From: Plectranthus barbatus | Taxonomy: Eukaryota > Streptophyta > Magnoliopsida > Lamiales > Lamiaceae | DNA length: 64,000 bases | Assembly: GCA_026898455.1 (NCBI GenBank) | Contig: JAPKLW010001283.1 | Location: forward strand, 51,504 to 115,503 | Direction: 5' to 3' | Shown here: positions 10,413 to 22,000 of the stretch, piece by piece | How positions within the stretch are numbered: position 1 is the first letter of the stretch | How the letters are laid out: every line of letters starts with the position of its first letter | Program-made: the position numbers and the translations under genes | The notes under the pieces: generated by a model | Told to the model about the DNA's origin: nothing | Databases searched by the model: none | Seen by the model: the letters and a program-made list of their open reading frames with translations, nothing else

Positions 10413-12260
10413 TGATCCCCCAAACTTGAACCTTTGATTATCCTCAATCAAAACAGAGTAAAGCCATCATTCTACCTCGTGCAATACCTCATAGCTCATC
10501 TCAATTATTTTAGCATGCCCTAGTTAAACAAGATTATTACCTAACTTTATGACATGGTTAATGCTAAGGAGTCAAACCACTCATCAAATTTGGATAAAAG
10601 CAATGAAACACACTCCCTCACGTGTATAGGGACAATTCACACAAGCACAAGATATCGAGCTCGATTTCCATGGGCTTGCATCCATTCTCACCACTATACT
10701 ACAACGAGCTAGCTTCTAGAATCAAGAAGGTCTTTGCTTTGGTTATAACGTGGTTAACTAAGAGGTAGGTGGTTTTGGGCCAAATTAACTAAACTCCTCA
10801 AATTCCCAAGAACTCCCCAAATTGTTATCTTTAACCACTAAACCCGAGGCTTTTTCGATACTCAATTCTTTCTTTCTTTTTCTTTCTTTTTCCTTCTTCA
10901 GTTTTCTTCTCTTTTTCTTTTTTTTTTCTTTTCAATGACAACATCATTCATTTTTTTTTCTTGTGGGTGCCTATTTTCAAGACTTGCACATTTCTTCTTT
11001 TATTGCGTTTTCTTTCATGGTGGGAGCCTATTTTCAAGACTTGCACCATCTCCTTTTATTGCCTTCCTTTCATGGCTCATCAAATGCAATACCAAATATC
11101 ATCAAATCAATCAATTCCCAACCCAAGCTCACAACACCGGATTCACACTCATACTCTCATTCCCCCCAAACTTTGTCCTTGTAATATCAAAGAAAATTCT
11201 CCAATAAAGCTCAATCACGGGGTCAAAGATATGAAAGACAAACAAATGATCAAGTAATACCTTATAGTCCCGATGTGCAAGGTAGGACTAGGAACCGATG
11301 GCTTAATATTATTTTCTAGTCACATGCTCATGCTAATAGATCGAGAATAGATGCAAGTTCTAGATTTCTCGCTCTCAATCTTGCCTCTCACAAACGAAAA
11401 GGATATGACAATATCAAGGCTCAACACTCACAACTTTTTGTCAAGTCCAACACATTAACCAAACACAAAACTCGGTAATTCAAAAGTTAAACTCAAACAT
11501 GCTTCGATAACAAGATTCTGCCCTATCATAGGTTGAGGTAAACTTCAAACTTCACTCGTAAATCATGAATAAATCTCAGGCCTTGTTCGGGTTCAACATA
11601 CACACACAATCACACAAACAATCCTAAAACAACTAAATGCAAACAAATCTAAATGGCAAGGAGAACGATAGAATGCATTACCCATCGGTATCCACTATCG
11701 AACCGCTTCTCCAATGCCTTATGGTACCTACTCAACATAAACACAAACACCACCAAGTTTGAGCATAATTCATTTCCTTAAGATCTAATTTCCACCATCA
11801 TACCACAAACTAAAAATCAAAATGCATAAGACATTACTCCACTAGAACCACCATTCAAACCATTACCCAATCATTAACATCCACAAACCAACAAGATAGG
11901 AAGTATAAACACATGCCAACTCAAAAATAATTCCATACATAACCAAATCAAACCATAAATCATTCATCCACATCCAAATCCAAGGTAAAAATATCAATCA
12001 TTATACAACCCAATCGAATCAAATCCATCAAAAGAAGAAATCATCCAACAGAACAAACTAAATACTAAACATAAAGGAGTAAGAGAGAGAGAAGAATAAA
12101 TCGAGGCACCGGCTACCGGCACATCCCCCAAACTTAGTCAAGTGAGACTAAGTTTGAAAATAGGTGGACAGTGCTCATCACTCCTCTCGGTCTTGTGGTG
12201 ACTGGTCACGGCGGCGGCGGTATGGAACGGGACGGCGGTGCTGCTAATCTCGAATATCCC
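10413..12260 (-). other. Element F 3' spacer: polypurine tract, A-rich tract, 57-bp duplication, internal PPT
   Basis: No gene is supported. The polypurine tract (minus AGTTTGGGGGATCA) abuts the 3' LTR at 10413-10426. A purine-rich tract on the sense strand covers about 10865-10935. A 57-bp unit starting GTGGG(T/A)GCCTATTTTC is duplicated in tandem at 10963-11075. The rest is low-complexity, AT-rich sequence that parallels the spacer of G (39838-42110). Short open frames here follow the duplication and show no coding character. Confidence 0.75.
12120..12156 (-). promoter_or_regulatory. Internal polypurine tract with adjacent hairpin (element F)
   Basis: Sense strand carries AAGTTTGGGGGATGTG at 12120-12135, nearly a copy of the LTR-adjacent polypurine tract but ~1.7 kb upstream of it. 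It overlaps a perfect 11-bp stem, arms CAAACTTAGTC/GACTAAGTTTG with loop AAGTGA, at 12129-12156. The same pair of features occurs in G at 40187-40224 with one stem mismatch, and the tract alone in H at 34195-34210. Confidence 0.7.
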
Positions 12261-12764
12261 CTACACCTCATCGATCCTCCAATCAAGGCCGTCAAATCTA
12301 GCAATTGTGGCAGCCTGGTCAGCAAAATATCTCCCCTGAAAAGCTGAAAAATCACCATGCAAAGTAGTCATCCGGACATCTAAACCCTGCATAGACACAG
12401 ATAAAGAGTCAACGGAATTAGTGGTCCGCTGAAGCATAGAGAAAATCTGTTGTTGCCAATCCTCCACAGGCGGTGGTGATGGTGCCGGGTGCTCGTCCCA
12501 GCTGCTCCTCCTTCGCCTTGCTGCTGCAACTCGGCCATCATAGTCAATGTAGTGAAAAATCCCTCACTGGATAGGATGCCAACCACATCCCTATGATCCT
12601 TAGAATCTAACAACCAATTAGACCGGTCTGCCAAGTTGAAAACAGTAGTATACTCCACACAAGGCAACTTCAGGGACTTATCCTCAAATTATAAAAGAAT
12701 CTACTACGCCGATCAGGGACAAGAAACTTCCCAATAACAAGAGAAGCGGTATCAAGAGGCAAAC

Positions 12765-13560
12765 TGTTGGAATTGTATACATAAAAGCATTATGATTGGT
12801 ATATTAGGAAACGTTATGTTTGATATACTGGTAATCATTAATGACTTGCAATAAACAACTCCTATCTGAATTAACAATCACACGATGCGAACAAACACAT
12901 CCAGTTATCTAGTCGATAGGGAGATCATACGGTGTGTAAGAGATCACAGAAGATCGTATAGATCGTTCGACCTAGCGAGATATAAACAGTTATCACAGCT
13001 GAGACAGTTTCTGGTTTGGCTATCGGTTTAGGCTGCGGCACACAAGTCCATAAGCGATTTATCTTGACTGCTTTGTGTGATCGGTACATCTCAATGTATT
13101 GATAGGATCAACAGTGAGATGAACCATTNNNNNNNNNNATAGCCCATTCTCACATCTATATAAATAGATGAATCTCTCACTTGCCTACATAAGTTTGATT
13201 TTCAAATCAGAAACCCTGGAGAGTGTGAGAGAGTGGGCGGCTGTAGATCCGATAGCGTATCCTCACCAGATTTCCGGATAGAGCAAGGGAACAGATCAGA
13301 AGATCAGATCTGTAGGAACACCATCGTTTTGATCGATTCTAGATCTAGATCTGCACCATCGTCATTGCCGTCATCGATCTAGATCTGTAGATCAGTCCTT
13401 GGAGTTTAAGGTATCCCTTTGAATCTACGAATTAAAGTAAATAGGAGCATGCATAGGGCATTTGCTGTTTGTCATGATATTTATTTTGATATCCATAAAT
13501 CAAATCCAGAGTTTTAATAAATGGCGATTCATGTCGCCTATTGTAGACTCAGTTCCTACC
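12765..13560 (+). mobile_element. Family D solo LTR in the F gene, with assembly gap
   Basis: It runs from TGTTGGAATTG to TTCCTACC and is flanked by a 5-bp duplication CAAAC (12760-12764, 13561-13565). Removing it and one duplication restores continuous reading of the surrounding ORF. The last base is C rather than A. A 10-base run of N sits at 13129-13138, so the true length exceeds the 796 bp shown. No internal region or second LTR is present, which is the signature of unequal recombination between LTRs. Confidence 0.9.
13129..13138. other. Assembly gap (10 N) inside a D LTR
   Basis: Ten unresolved bases; compared with the D copy at 60509-61896 sequence is missing here, so the gap size is nominal. 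Confidence 0.98.
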
Positions 13561-14306
13561 CAAACCGGGGGCAAAGGGACCCGACAAATGAACACCCAAG
13601 GCCTTCAAAACAGGAGTAATCATACCCTCACTAATAGACGAAGACTTCAAATTTGTCACTCGACTCCACCCATCCATCAACATAGCCCACCATGGAGAAT
13701 TTTTCCCCATTCATCAAAGCATTCAACATATAAAGCTCAGAAAAAATCATGTTGCTAGATTCATACCAACTACACACCGAACCTCCAACCAATTTATGAA
13801 TATAACTGATAACAGGATTTTTAATCGCAAACACTCTACAAGACTTAATATTGAAGGACCTCTCAAATCTCACACCAGAAATAGACTCCCAAAATTTACC
13901 AAGATTTAGTTCATCAGGCACAAACATGGACTCTGTATCAAAACCAAAAATCTCATCAAGCTCATTCCTACGTAAAATGAATTCCTTACCTGTTATCTTG
14001 AATTTCATCGAGAGAGGGTTGCTGTTCGGACCCTTCATGACGGTCACGGATGCCAAAAATTCCTTTGTCAACTCCATGTATGCCGGCCAATTTCCCGTTA
14101 AAAGCTTCGTCCATCCAATCCCAATGAGGAGGCTCCATACATCATCCTTTAATGCCAATGCCACCAGAGCCTCCCTGCATAGATATTTAGTCCCCATGAC
14201 TTGCTTTCCCACCAAATTATTGAATCTCTAAAATTCCTCATCATCAAAACCTCTTGGGCGACTAAGAGAAGAAGATGAACTCCCTCGTGCTCTCTTGCTA
14301 GCCATA

Positions 14307-14939
14307 GTCAAAATCAAAGGGTAAGATCTGAAATCAGAGTAATTAGGCAAATGAGAATATTGGGAAAGTGAAATTTCGACATAAATCAAGACGGGGAGAA
14401 ATGAGCCCTAGTTTAAGCTTTAAATCTGTGCCAGGATCGACCGATCTGAAGAAGGATCGGTCGATCCGAGAGTCTGCCCGATCCAATTTGGACTGCCCGA
14501 TCCACATAGGGCGATCCTACACAGGATTGGTCGATCTGATGCTCTGACACGCGAAATTTTTAAATTCTTGTTGAGCTCGGCCGATCCCACAGCAGCAAAG
14601 GTTGGGATTGGCTGATCCTGCCTGAGCCAAGGCGATCCGAAGCGGTCCCGGGAAAAATTTCTCTTTGTATTGCAATCTCCCTGCATTCTCTCTTCAATGT
14701 TTCAGCATCATTAAGGGTTTGCACCTTCCCAAATCTCAATTCTCTATCACAAAAACATGTAAGTTTGTAAAAGCATAAAAAAGATCAAATATCCTTCAAC
14801 AAGAACAAACAAACAAAACATTTATTCCACAACCAAAATACCATAAGCAATTAAAAGATTGAGTTGCCTCCCAACAAGCACTTCTTTATAGTCAATGGTT
14901 TGACTTCTTACCTCGATCTCATCAATCATGATCAAATGG
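14307..14939 (-). promoter_or_regulatory. Element F region between gag-protease and the ORF: conserved box and motif array
   Basis: At 14861-14898 the sense strand carries AAGTGCTTGTTGGGAGGCAA, the box shared with G, H and I. At about 14425-14650 lies a dense cluster of GGATCGGTCGAT, GATCGACCGATC and CGGCCGATCC variants, the family motif that also fills the U3 of F and G. A TTTAAA-rich spot (14417-14427) between the cluster and the ORF start could serve as a TATA element. By analogy with the LTR, I infer a possible internal promoter for the downstream ORF. Confidence 0.6.
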
Positions 14940-15866
14940 TGATATAATTTAGTGCCCGAGTTTAACACAATGGTGTCAAAGATAGTAAAACACAAAAGTT
15001 TGACACACGCAAAACATAGTATTTTAAGTCACGTGGAAGCTAAAGAGTTTGACACAGCGGAATTAATTTTTCGAAGGTTTATAAATCATAAGCCCTCGAG
15101 AGCCACACGACAAATAGTTTTCACTTTTCAAAACAAGGTTTTTACAAGTGAAAATCAAAATACTAAACTAGATAGAAATTTTCCTAAGTTCACTCCTTAA
15201 CAAAATTCCTACGAAAACAATCCAACACTAATACACACGATACAACCCAAATGTTCATCCACCATAGGATTCACTCTCCGTAGATGGATTCCACAACTCG
15301 ATTGTAGTCTTCGTGCGTTTGATGAAAGATTGGAGAAAGACGATTCAGCCTAGAAAACTCGTATGGATGTGTCTATCCTCTGAAAAAACTAAGTCTCTAA
15401 GTCTCTTGTCTTCTTTGTCTCTTATTTAAAGAACTTGGAGCACACGAGCACTTCTTCCACTACTTGGCAATGGATCGTGTCTTCTTCCACGTCTTTACCT
15501 ATTCATACAACAAAAATGAACTTCCCACAAACTCACGTGGGGGTTAGATAAGGATGTAGAGGTGCTCCCTATTATTTAGGAACTAGAATAACAACCTAGA
15601 ATAATAATATAAGGTATATAATTAATAATATATACTTAATAAAGATAATATATTCAAAACCTAGTAAATAGGACCTGTAAAAACGTCATTAAACAGATAA
15701 ATATAAGTTTCCTAAAATATAGGAGTTAGTTGTAACAAACAGATTCGGAACTTTGACATTGAGGAGTCAAAGTTGTAAGCATATAAGGTTTGACTTTAAA
15801 CTGTCAATGCGATTAAGTTTGACAACCGTGTGTCAAACTTACATATTCGCATATTCGTACTTCACA
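14940..15866 (-). repeat. Element B 3' LTR with motif hairpins
   Basis: It reads TGTGAAGTACG to AAATTATATCA on the minus strand. Near the sense start two strong hairpins lie in U3: arms AACTTTGAC/GTCAAAGTT, loop ATTGAGGA, at 15749-15774, and arms TAAGTTTGACA/TGTCAAACTTA, loop ACCGTG, at 15814-15841. Further TTTGACAC copies lie at about 14975-15055. A TATA-like TTTAAATAA sits near 15420 (minus). Confidence 0.92.
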
Positions 15867-16231
15867 ATCTCCCCCTTAAGCTTATCCGACCTGTATTCAT
15901 TCCATATGGATCATCCATAAAAAAATAGCATTCATTGCCATAAAACATATGGTGCAACCATAATAAAAGTAATAAATAATGGATCAAACATAAGCAAAAG
16001 AAACCATTGCATAAGCAAAACATAATGATTATAGGGTTTGTATAATACTCCCCCTGAATCATAAAGTATTCAGAAACAAAGAAACATTAAAAACATAGCA
16101 AATTGTTCAAATTGTTTAACAGAAAATTAAAAAATTCAGCAGTAGCAGGGGTCAGAGTCAAAGCAGTTTCCATCATCTTCAGATCGGCAAGTCTCCAAGG
16201 TCTCCCCCGAAATGAAAGTAGGTTGGAAAGC
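15867..16231 (-). other. Element B polypurine tract and 3' spacer
   Basis: The minus strand reads CTTAAGGGGGAGAT directly against the LTR (15867-15880). The rest, up to the stop of the second ORF, is AT-rich with no further feature seen. Confidence 0.8.
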
Positions 16232-18252
16232 TTACTTCAGATCCTGAAGTAGCTTTAAGGCTTGTTTGAGGAGGCTCTTGGCTTGTCGGATCTTGGAAGA
16301 ACCAGCAAACACTTCTTCATCCTCAGAAATGTCACTCGAAACATATGGTAAGTCTTTGAAGCTGGAATCACCTTTCCTAGTCAGAGATTTCTCAAAGACC
16401 AACGAGATTAGATCAGAATGCAAATTTTCGTCTAACGGAGTGACTCCTTGAGATAAGATCAGCGCATGGAGAAGGCAAGGATGCGGCAAATATGTGGAAT
16501 CAGCTTTGGTGACTACACGGAAAATGTTAGTGAAAACAACCTGTCCAAAGTTGAAGGGAAGACCATATCCTACTCGGTAGAGGAATTCTGCCAGCTCCCT
16601 TGACAGAACTGATAAGTTCTTGGTTGGCATCCAATTGTGAACACTAATCTTGAACAGAGCAACATACTTCCACGACAGAGAGGAGACAGGGAGTTTGGTC
16701 ATCCATGACTTTGACTTTCCACCCGTGAGCTCAACAACCATCTCATTATCTGCAAACTTTGACAACCCATCTATTTTCACAGACTTTAACCCCAGAAAAG
16801 TATTGATCGTATCAGGATCAAACTTTATAATTTTCCCCCGAACAAAAGACTTTCCAAATTTTGGTTTTCTAGTCTGGAATACCTCATCCTTTAACATATT
16901 TGCAAAAAATTCAAGAACCAAGGATGGGCTAAAAGCAGAAAATTTAGTGACAGTGTTAAGGAGACCCCTTCTCTTAAGCAGAACATCTAACCCAAATTTC
17001 GAAAATAGAGATGCATCAATCATTTTCTCCGTTTTGAACTCCCTCTTAGAATAAAGCACTTTAAGAGACTTGGCATAGCAGTGATAATATTTGACGGAAT
17101 ATGATCGGCTAGCATCATAATCAGAGTTATCATCGTCAGAGGAGGACTGAGTACCTTTTCCTTTCGGGGATGTGGGCTCCAGAGTCTCAGATTGTTCGAC
17201 CTTGGGCTTCTTTGATCGTTTGACTTTAGATCTTTCAGGGGAATCGGATTTTGCAGGGCGCTTGGTGGACTTTGACACAGTCTTTTTAGGCTTCAGTTTG
17301 CTCTTCTTGACAGAGGTAGCTCCTTCAGACTTCTTTTTCTTCTTTTCCGGTTGTTTACCACTAGAATCGGCATGCTCTTCAGATTGTTCGGTTGCTTGAG
17401 GGTCCACCTGGAAGTCCCTATCTTTAGAGTTGTCCTGATCACTGCACTCGAAGTCTGACATGACGGTGTCAGACTTTAAGGATTTCTCCGGCAGATCATC
17501 GTCCTTCGTGAAGACATGGGGGGTGTCAGTCAGACTTCTTTGAAACCTCCTTGGCTTCACCTTCTTTCGGCGGTCGCAGCATGCTTTTTGTACTGCTTCT
17601 TCACAATTTCTTCGAAAATCCTTTTGGATCTCCTTTCAGGCATCTTACCCTCGACTTGTTGAACAACATCAGAGATTAATTTGAGATTTCCTGGTTGATC
17701 GGCGTCAATAGGAAAACCTTCTTGGCCCGGAAGCGTGAAGCGGAGTGGAGGCTCATGTACAACCTCTGATAGGTTCACTCCAACAGTTGTCAGAGGTAGG
17801 TCCTCGAAAGGTTTAGAGGGCTGAGCGGTTGAATCGGGTTGGAGGAAGGGTTCCTTCAAAATTCGGTCGGTTTCTTCGTCAAATGCCTTGTCTGACTCCT
17901 CAATCTACGGCTCGGATGACGGATTAGGGTTTTCAAATTTTGATGGAGATGAGTGAGAGGCGGCGGTAGGGTCATTTGAGGATGGTTCAGTAGGGTGAGA
18001 GGTTGAAGATTCAGTGATGATTTGAGGAGTGGGTTCGACGGAGGTAGGTGGTGGTGTGATTTCAGAGGTGGCCAGCGGCATGGTCACCGTTTCAGAAATG
18101 GGATTTGGAATGGTACCTTCAATGGCGGGTTGAGAGGCGGAGGTTTGAGCGGCTTTCTCCATTTGACTCTCCAGAAGGCGTTGGAGAATTTTGGCTCCAT
18201 CCGGTGAGGCAAGGGTTTTGGTGAGGAGGTCTTGTATTTCTTTATCGGCCAT
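16232..18252 (-). pseudogene. Element B post-pol ORF: lysine-rich protein with plant transposon-like domain
   Basis: Starting at ATG 18252 (MADKEIQDLLTKTL), the frame has one stop near 17905 and a one-base shift near 17570; otherwise ~670 codons read through to 16232. The first ~115 residues are Pro/Ser/Thr-rich. A middle section (about 17430-17160) holds nuclear-localisation-like clusters such as KKKKKSEG and KVKRSKKPK. The last ~250 residues form a folded-looking domain: LLKRRGLLNTVTKFSAF, SLVLEFFANMLKD, SFVRGKIIKFDPDTIN, LSRELAEFLYRVGYGLPFNF. It resembles the 'putative plant transposon protein' family and matches the ORF of C. No transmembrane or signal segment is visible, so an envelope role is unlikely. 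Function unknown; nuclear location is inferred. Confidence 0.82.
17451..17476. promoter_or_regulatory. Perfect motif hairpin inside the coding part of the B ORF
   Basis: Ten-bp arms AAGTCTGACA and TGTCAGACTT surround loop TGACGG. The stem carries a variant of the B motif within a coding stretch (encoding SDTVMSDF on the minus strand), so the motif is maintained on top of protein coding. Confidence 0.65.
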
Positions 18253-19022
18253 GGTGGTGTTTTGCGAGAGAGATGAGAGGTTTCAGAAAGTGAGGTGAGA
18301 GATGAGTTGAGGGAGAGGAGGTGAAAGGTTGTGTGGAGGAGAGGGAGCTTTGGAGAGTGTGAGTGATTGATGTGAATAGTGTTCCTGCAGGGTACTTAAG
18401 TAGAGGGTGAGCTGTGCAAGATGTGTAACAAATATAACAATATTGTCTAAAATAAAGGGATTCAAATTTTAATCAAAGATAATGCAAAAAATCTAAAACA
18501 AACTCCTAAAACTTAGGTAAGTATCATATTAAATCAAATTAAATCGGATTAGGTCAAATTTAAAATTTAAAAACCTTAAAATTCGCAACAACTAAAAACA
18601 AACTTGCAGAGAAAAACAAATTAAGCTCGAAAGGATTTAAAATATGATGACTGCTACCATGTTTGATACAGAGGTGTCAAAGTTACAAAGTGTTGATACA
18701 AACAATCTCATTAATCCTTCCACAAAGATTGTATGCCTAATCACATCCAATCTTTAGTACTAAATGAGATACAGAAGAAATAGCCCATTCATTTCACAAA
18801 TAAACTTTGATTCCACATGGTCAGAGTTCTAACAACTTTCTGTCCAAAGTACTTCCAGTAAATTTGAAAAACAAATAGATCACAATCACCATGTTTTATA
18901 ACTTTGAGATCTCACTCTTGTATCTCTCAGTTTTATAACATGAAAATAAATAATCGACAAAAGGAACAAACTTTAACAACACAATGTCAAAGATTGGTAG
19001 GCAGTCACATATAGTCAAACCA
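18253..19022 (-). other. Element B spacer between pol and the second ORF, with stop-proximal hairpin
   Basis: No gene is seen. About 30 bases past the pol stop is a hairpin (18971-18992) with arms CTTTAACA/TGTCAAAG (one mismatched pair) and loop ACACAA. A second pair, TTTGATACA and TGTCAAA separated by GAGG, lies near 18660-18676. These are the B motif. The second ORF would need its own transcript or internal initiation from this spacer. Confidence 0.65.
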
Positions 19023-22000
19023 TTAGGCAGGATGGTTACACATGCCTAGAGATTTTCTCAAATATGAGAATCTCTCAAAGTCAATAGCTTTAGTAAATAT
19101 ATCTGCTATTTGTTCTTTCGTTGAGACAAACATTAAAGTAATTAAACCTTTTTCAACCAAATCACGTATAAAGTGGTGTCTTATGTCAATGTGCTTTGTG
19201 CGTGAGTGTTGGACAAGATTTTTAGCAATTTCTATCGCACTAGCATTATCACACAAGAGAGTCAGAGTTTCAGAAGGCAAACCATAGTCTTCTAACATTT
19301 GTCTCATCCAAAGTAGTTGAGTGCACCCACTGGCTGCTGAGATATATTCAGCTTCAGCCGTAGATAGTGAAATGCAATTCTGTTTCTTGCTTGACCATGA
19401 CACCAAGTTTGCACCTATCAGAAAATCTCCACCACTTGTGCCTTTCCTATCGTTCACATCACCTGCCCAGTCTGCATCACTATATCCTGTAATGTTAGTG
19501 CCAGACTGTTTTGTATACCAAAGTCCCAAATTAGGAGTGCTAGAGATATATCGAATTATCCTTTTAACAGCTTTTAAGTGTGACTCCTTGGGGTCAGACT
19601 GGTACCTAGCACATACACCAACACTAAACAAAATATCTGGACGACTAGCAGACAAATATAAGAAACTTCCTATCATGCTACGATAGAGAGTTGGTTTGAC
19701 TTTGACACCAAAACTGTCTCTACATAGTTTAGCACTACTACCCATGGGGGTTTTCATATGTTTAGCACTATCTAATCCAAATCTCTTAACTATTCCTAAT
19801 GCATATTTTGACTGTGAAATAAATACTCCATCCTGACGTTGAATAATTTGCAGACCTAAGAAATAATTTAATTCACCTACCATGCTCATCTGAAACAAGT
19901 TTGACATGTTCGTGACAAATTCATCTTCAGAACTTTCAATTAGATGAGATGCATCTAATTCATTGATCTTCTCAATCAGAGAGCCAGCTTCGTCAAACAC
20001 AACATTGATTGACTCCTGGATTGTTTGAGTGTCAAGGTTGTAGACTCGATAGGCTCGGTTGTTGCTAGCATACCCAAGGAATAGGGCTTTACTGCTCCTT
20101 GTGTTCAGTTTGGTAAGATAATCCCTGTCGTTCAACACAAAACACAGACACCCAAAGACATGTAAGTACTTTAGGTTAGGTTTCTTACCATTAAGAATTT
20201 CATAAGGTGTGTTCTTTGTTCTAGGTCGGAGATAGACCCTGTTGATCAGATGGCACGCCGTGTTAACAGCTTCAGCCCACAACGTTTTGGAAAGGTTCTT
20301 TGAGTTTAACATAACTCGGACCATTTCCTGAAGTGTTCGGTTCTTTCTCTCCACCACTCCGTTCTGTTGTGGTGTCTTGGGTGCTGAGAACTCGTGAGAG
20401 ATGCCCTTTCTTTCACAAAATTGGTTGAAGCTTTCATTTTCAAACTCTCTCCCATGGTCGGTTCGAATTCGTATCACACTGGAGTGATAGAGCTTCTTGA
20501 ATTTCTTGTAAAGCTTCTTGAAGTGGTCAAAGGCTTCAGACTTTTCTCTTAGAAATTCCACCCACGTGAATCTTGAGAAGTCATCTGTACACACTAACAC
20601 ATATCTTTCCCGACCTATACTTTCAACTTCAATAGGTCCCATCAAATCCATGTGAAGTAATTCAAAACATGTGCTTGTGTTAACAGAATCGGTGACAGGA
20701 TGAGATGAACGAACCTGTTTACCTTTTGTACATGGACCACAAACTTTGTCAGGGTTAAACTTCAGGTTTGAAACTCCTTTGACTGCATCAGCTTTAAGAA
20801 GTTTCTGAATGCAGTGTGTACTTGCATGTCCCATCTTCTGGTGCCATAGTTCAGCTTCATCAAGCTTTGACACCAGGCATCTTCCTTCTTGTTTAGCTTG
20901 ATAGCAGTTGTCTGAGGATCGACTGCCAAACATAACACATCTGTTAGTTTTATCGTATACCTCACAGACGTCCTTGTCGAATTTGACAACCATCCCATCA
21001 TCGCACAACTGACTTATGCTGATCAGATTGGCGGTTAGACCTTCCACGTACAACACATGTTGAAGTTTTGGGAAGTCTGGAACGTTCAGGGTTCCTTTGC
21101 CTGTAATTCGTCCTTTAGCTCCTCCTCCATATGTAACAGAACCACCGTAGATTTCTGAGTAGTCTGACAGACATAATCGATCGCCTGTCATATTTCTGGA
21201 GCAGCAGCTATCAAAGTACCATGTACATGCATTGTTAGTTTTTAACGAAGTATACACAACAAAGCAATTTGAACCTATTTTCTGGTTTTCATCTGCAATT
21301 CTTTTTCTGCAGAAAGGCTTGATGTGACCTGCCTTGTTACAGTAATGACATACATACTTCTTTGACTTTTCCTTTTCGTTTGACACTCTGGTGTCAGACT
21401 CCCTCTTTGTAAATTTGATCATATTCTGATGATCAAAAAGGTTAGCACTGGGAGTCGTTTGATCTTCATACCCAAGTCCATTTCCATTTGATGTTTTGGT
21501 GGCAAGGATCTCATCAAGAGTGTCTCGTCCTCGATTGATTTTGTCAAAGACAGAATCAGCTTCCTTCACATTATCCTTGAGATGGCTGACATCTTTGTCC
21601 CTCCGAGTGAGAAGAACTTCTAACCTCATAAGCTGTCTTCTTAAGGACTGATTCTCTTCTTTAAGTCTTTCAATTTCATGACTTTGTTCCTCACATCTTC
21701 TATCCACAATGTTAAAGAGATCACTGACTTTCTCCATCTCTTTTGGAGAAGTAACAAAGTTTCCTTCTTCCTCAATTCTTTGACCTGAAACACACTCAGA
21801 CATTGACACGTCAGAGTTAGATGCATTATACAAGTTTCTGGTGTCACCACATGGTATCATAGTGAGATCATTTGCATCTTCCTTGCTTTCAGACTCTTCA
21901 GTATTGTCTACCTCCATCAGGTCATCTTCATTCAATTCCTCAATCCTAACGTATAACACAACCTTCTCATCCTCATCCTCATCAGTGTCAGAGTCGTCAC

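Larger units (their letters stand above)
12261..14306 (-). pseudogene. ATHILA ORF1-like gene of element F, split by a D LTR
   Basis: The minus strand opens with a Met-Ala-Ser-Lys-Arg start near 14306, has a stop near 14230, then a 194-codon open stretch (13631-14215) with VWSLLIGIGWTKLL, YMELTKEFLASV, FKITGKEFILRRNELDEIFG and SYIHKLVGGSV. This resembles the ATHILA ORF-1 family found next to pol in Athila elements; its function is unknown. A frame change near 13650 leads to LKALGVHLSGPFAPG, which continues after the D LTR (12765-13560) as LPLDTASLVIGKFLVPDRR. The tail (12261-12467) is heptad-like, VDSLSVSMQGLDVRMTTL, and may coil. No signal peptide or membrane segment is visible, so envelope function is not supported. 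Confidence 0.8.

Noticed and set aside
10935..11257. Three overlapping open frames of 73-98 codons
   Set aside because: They follow a 57-bp tandem duplication and a pyrimidine tract in the 3' spacer of F; no coding character.
16232..18252. Envelope gene in element B
   Set aside because: No signal peptide, transmembrane segment or surface-protein features; lysine-rich nuclear-like clusters argue against it.
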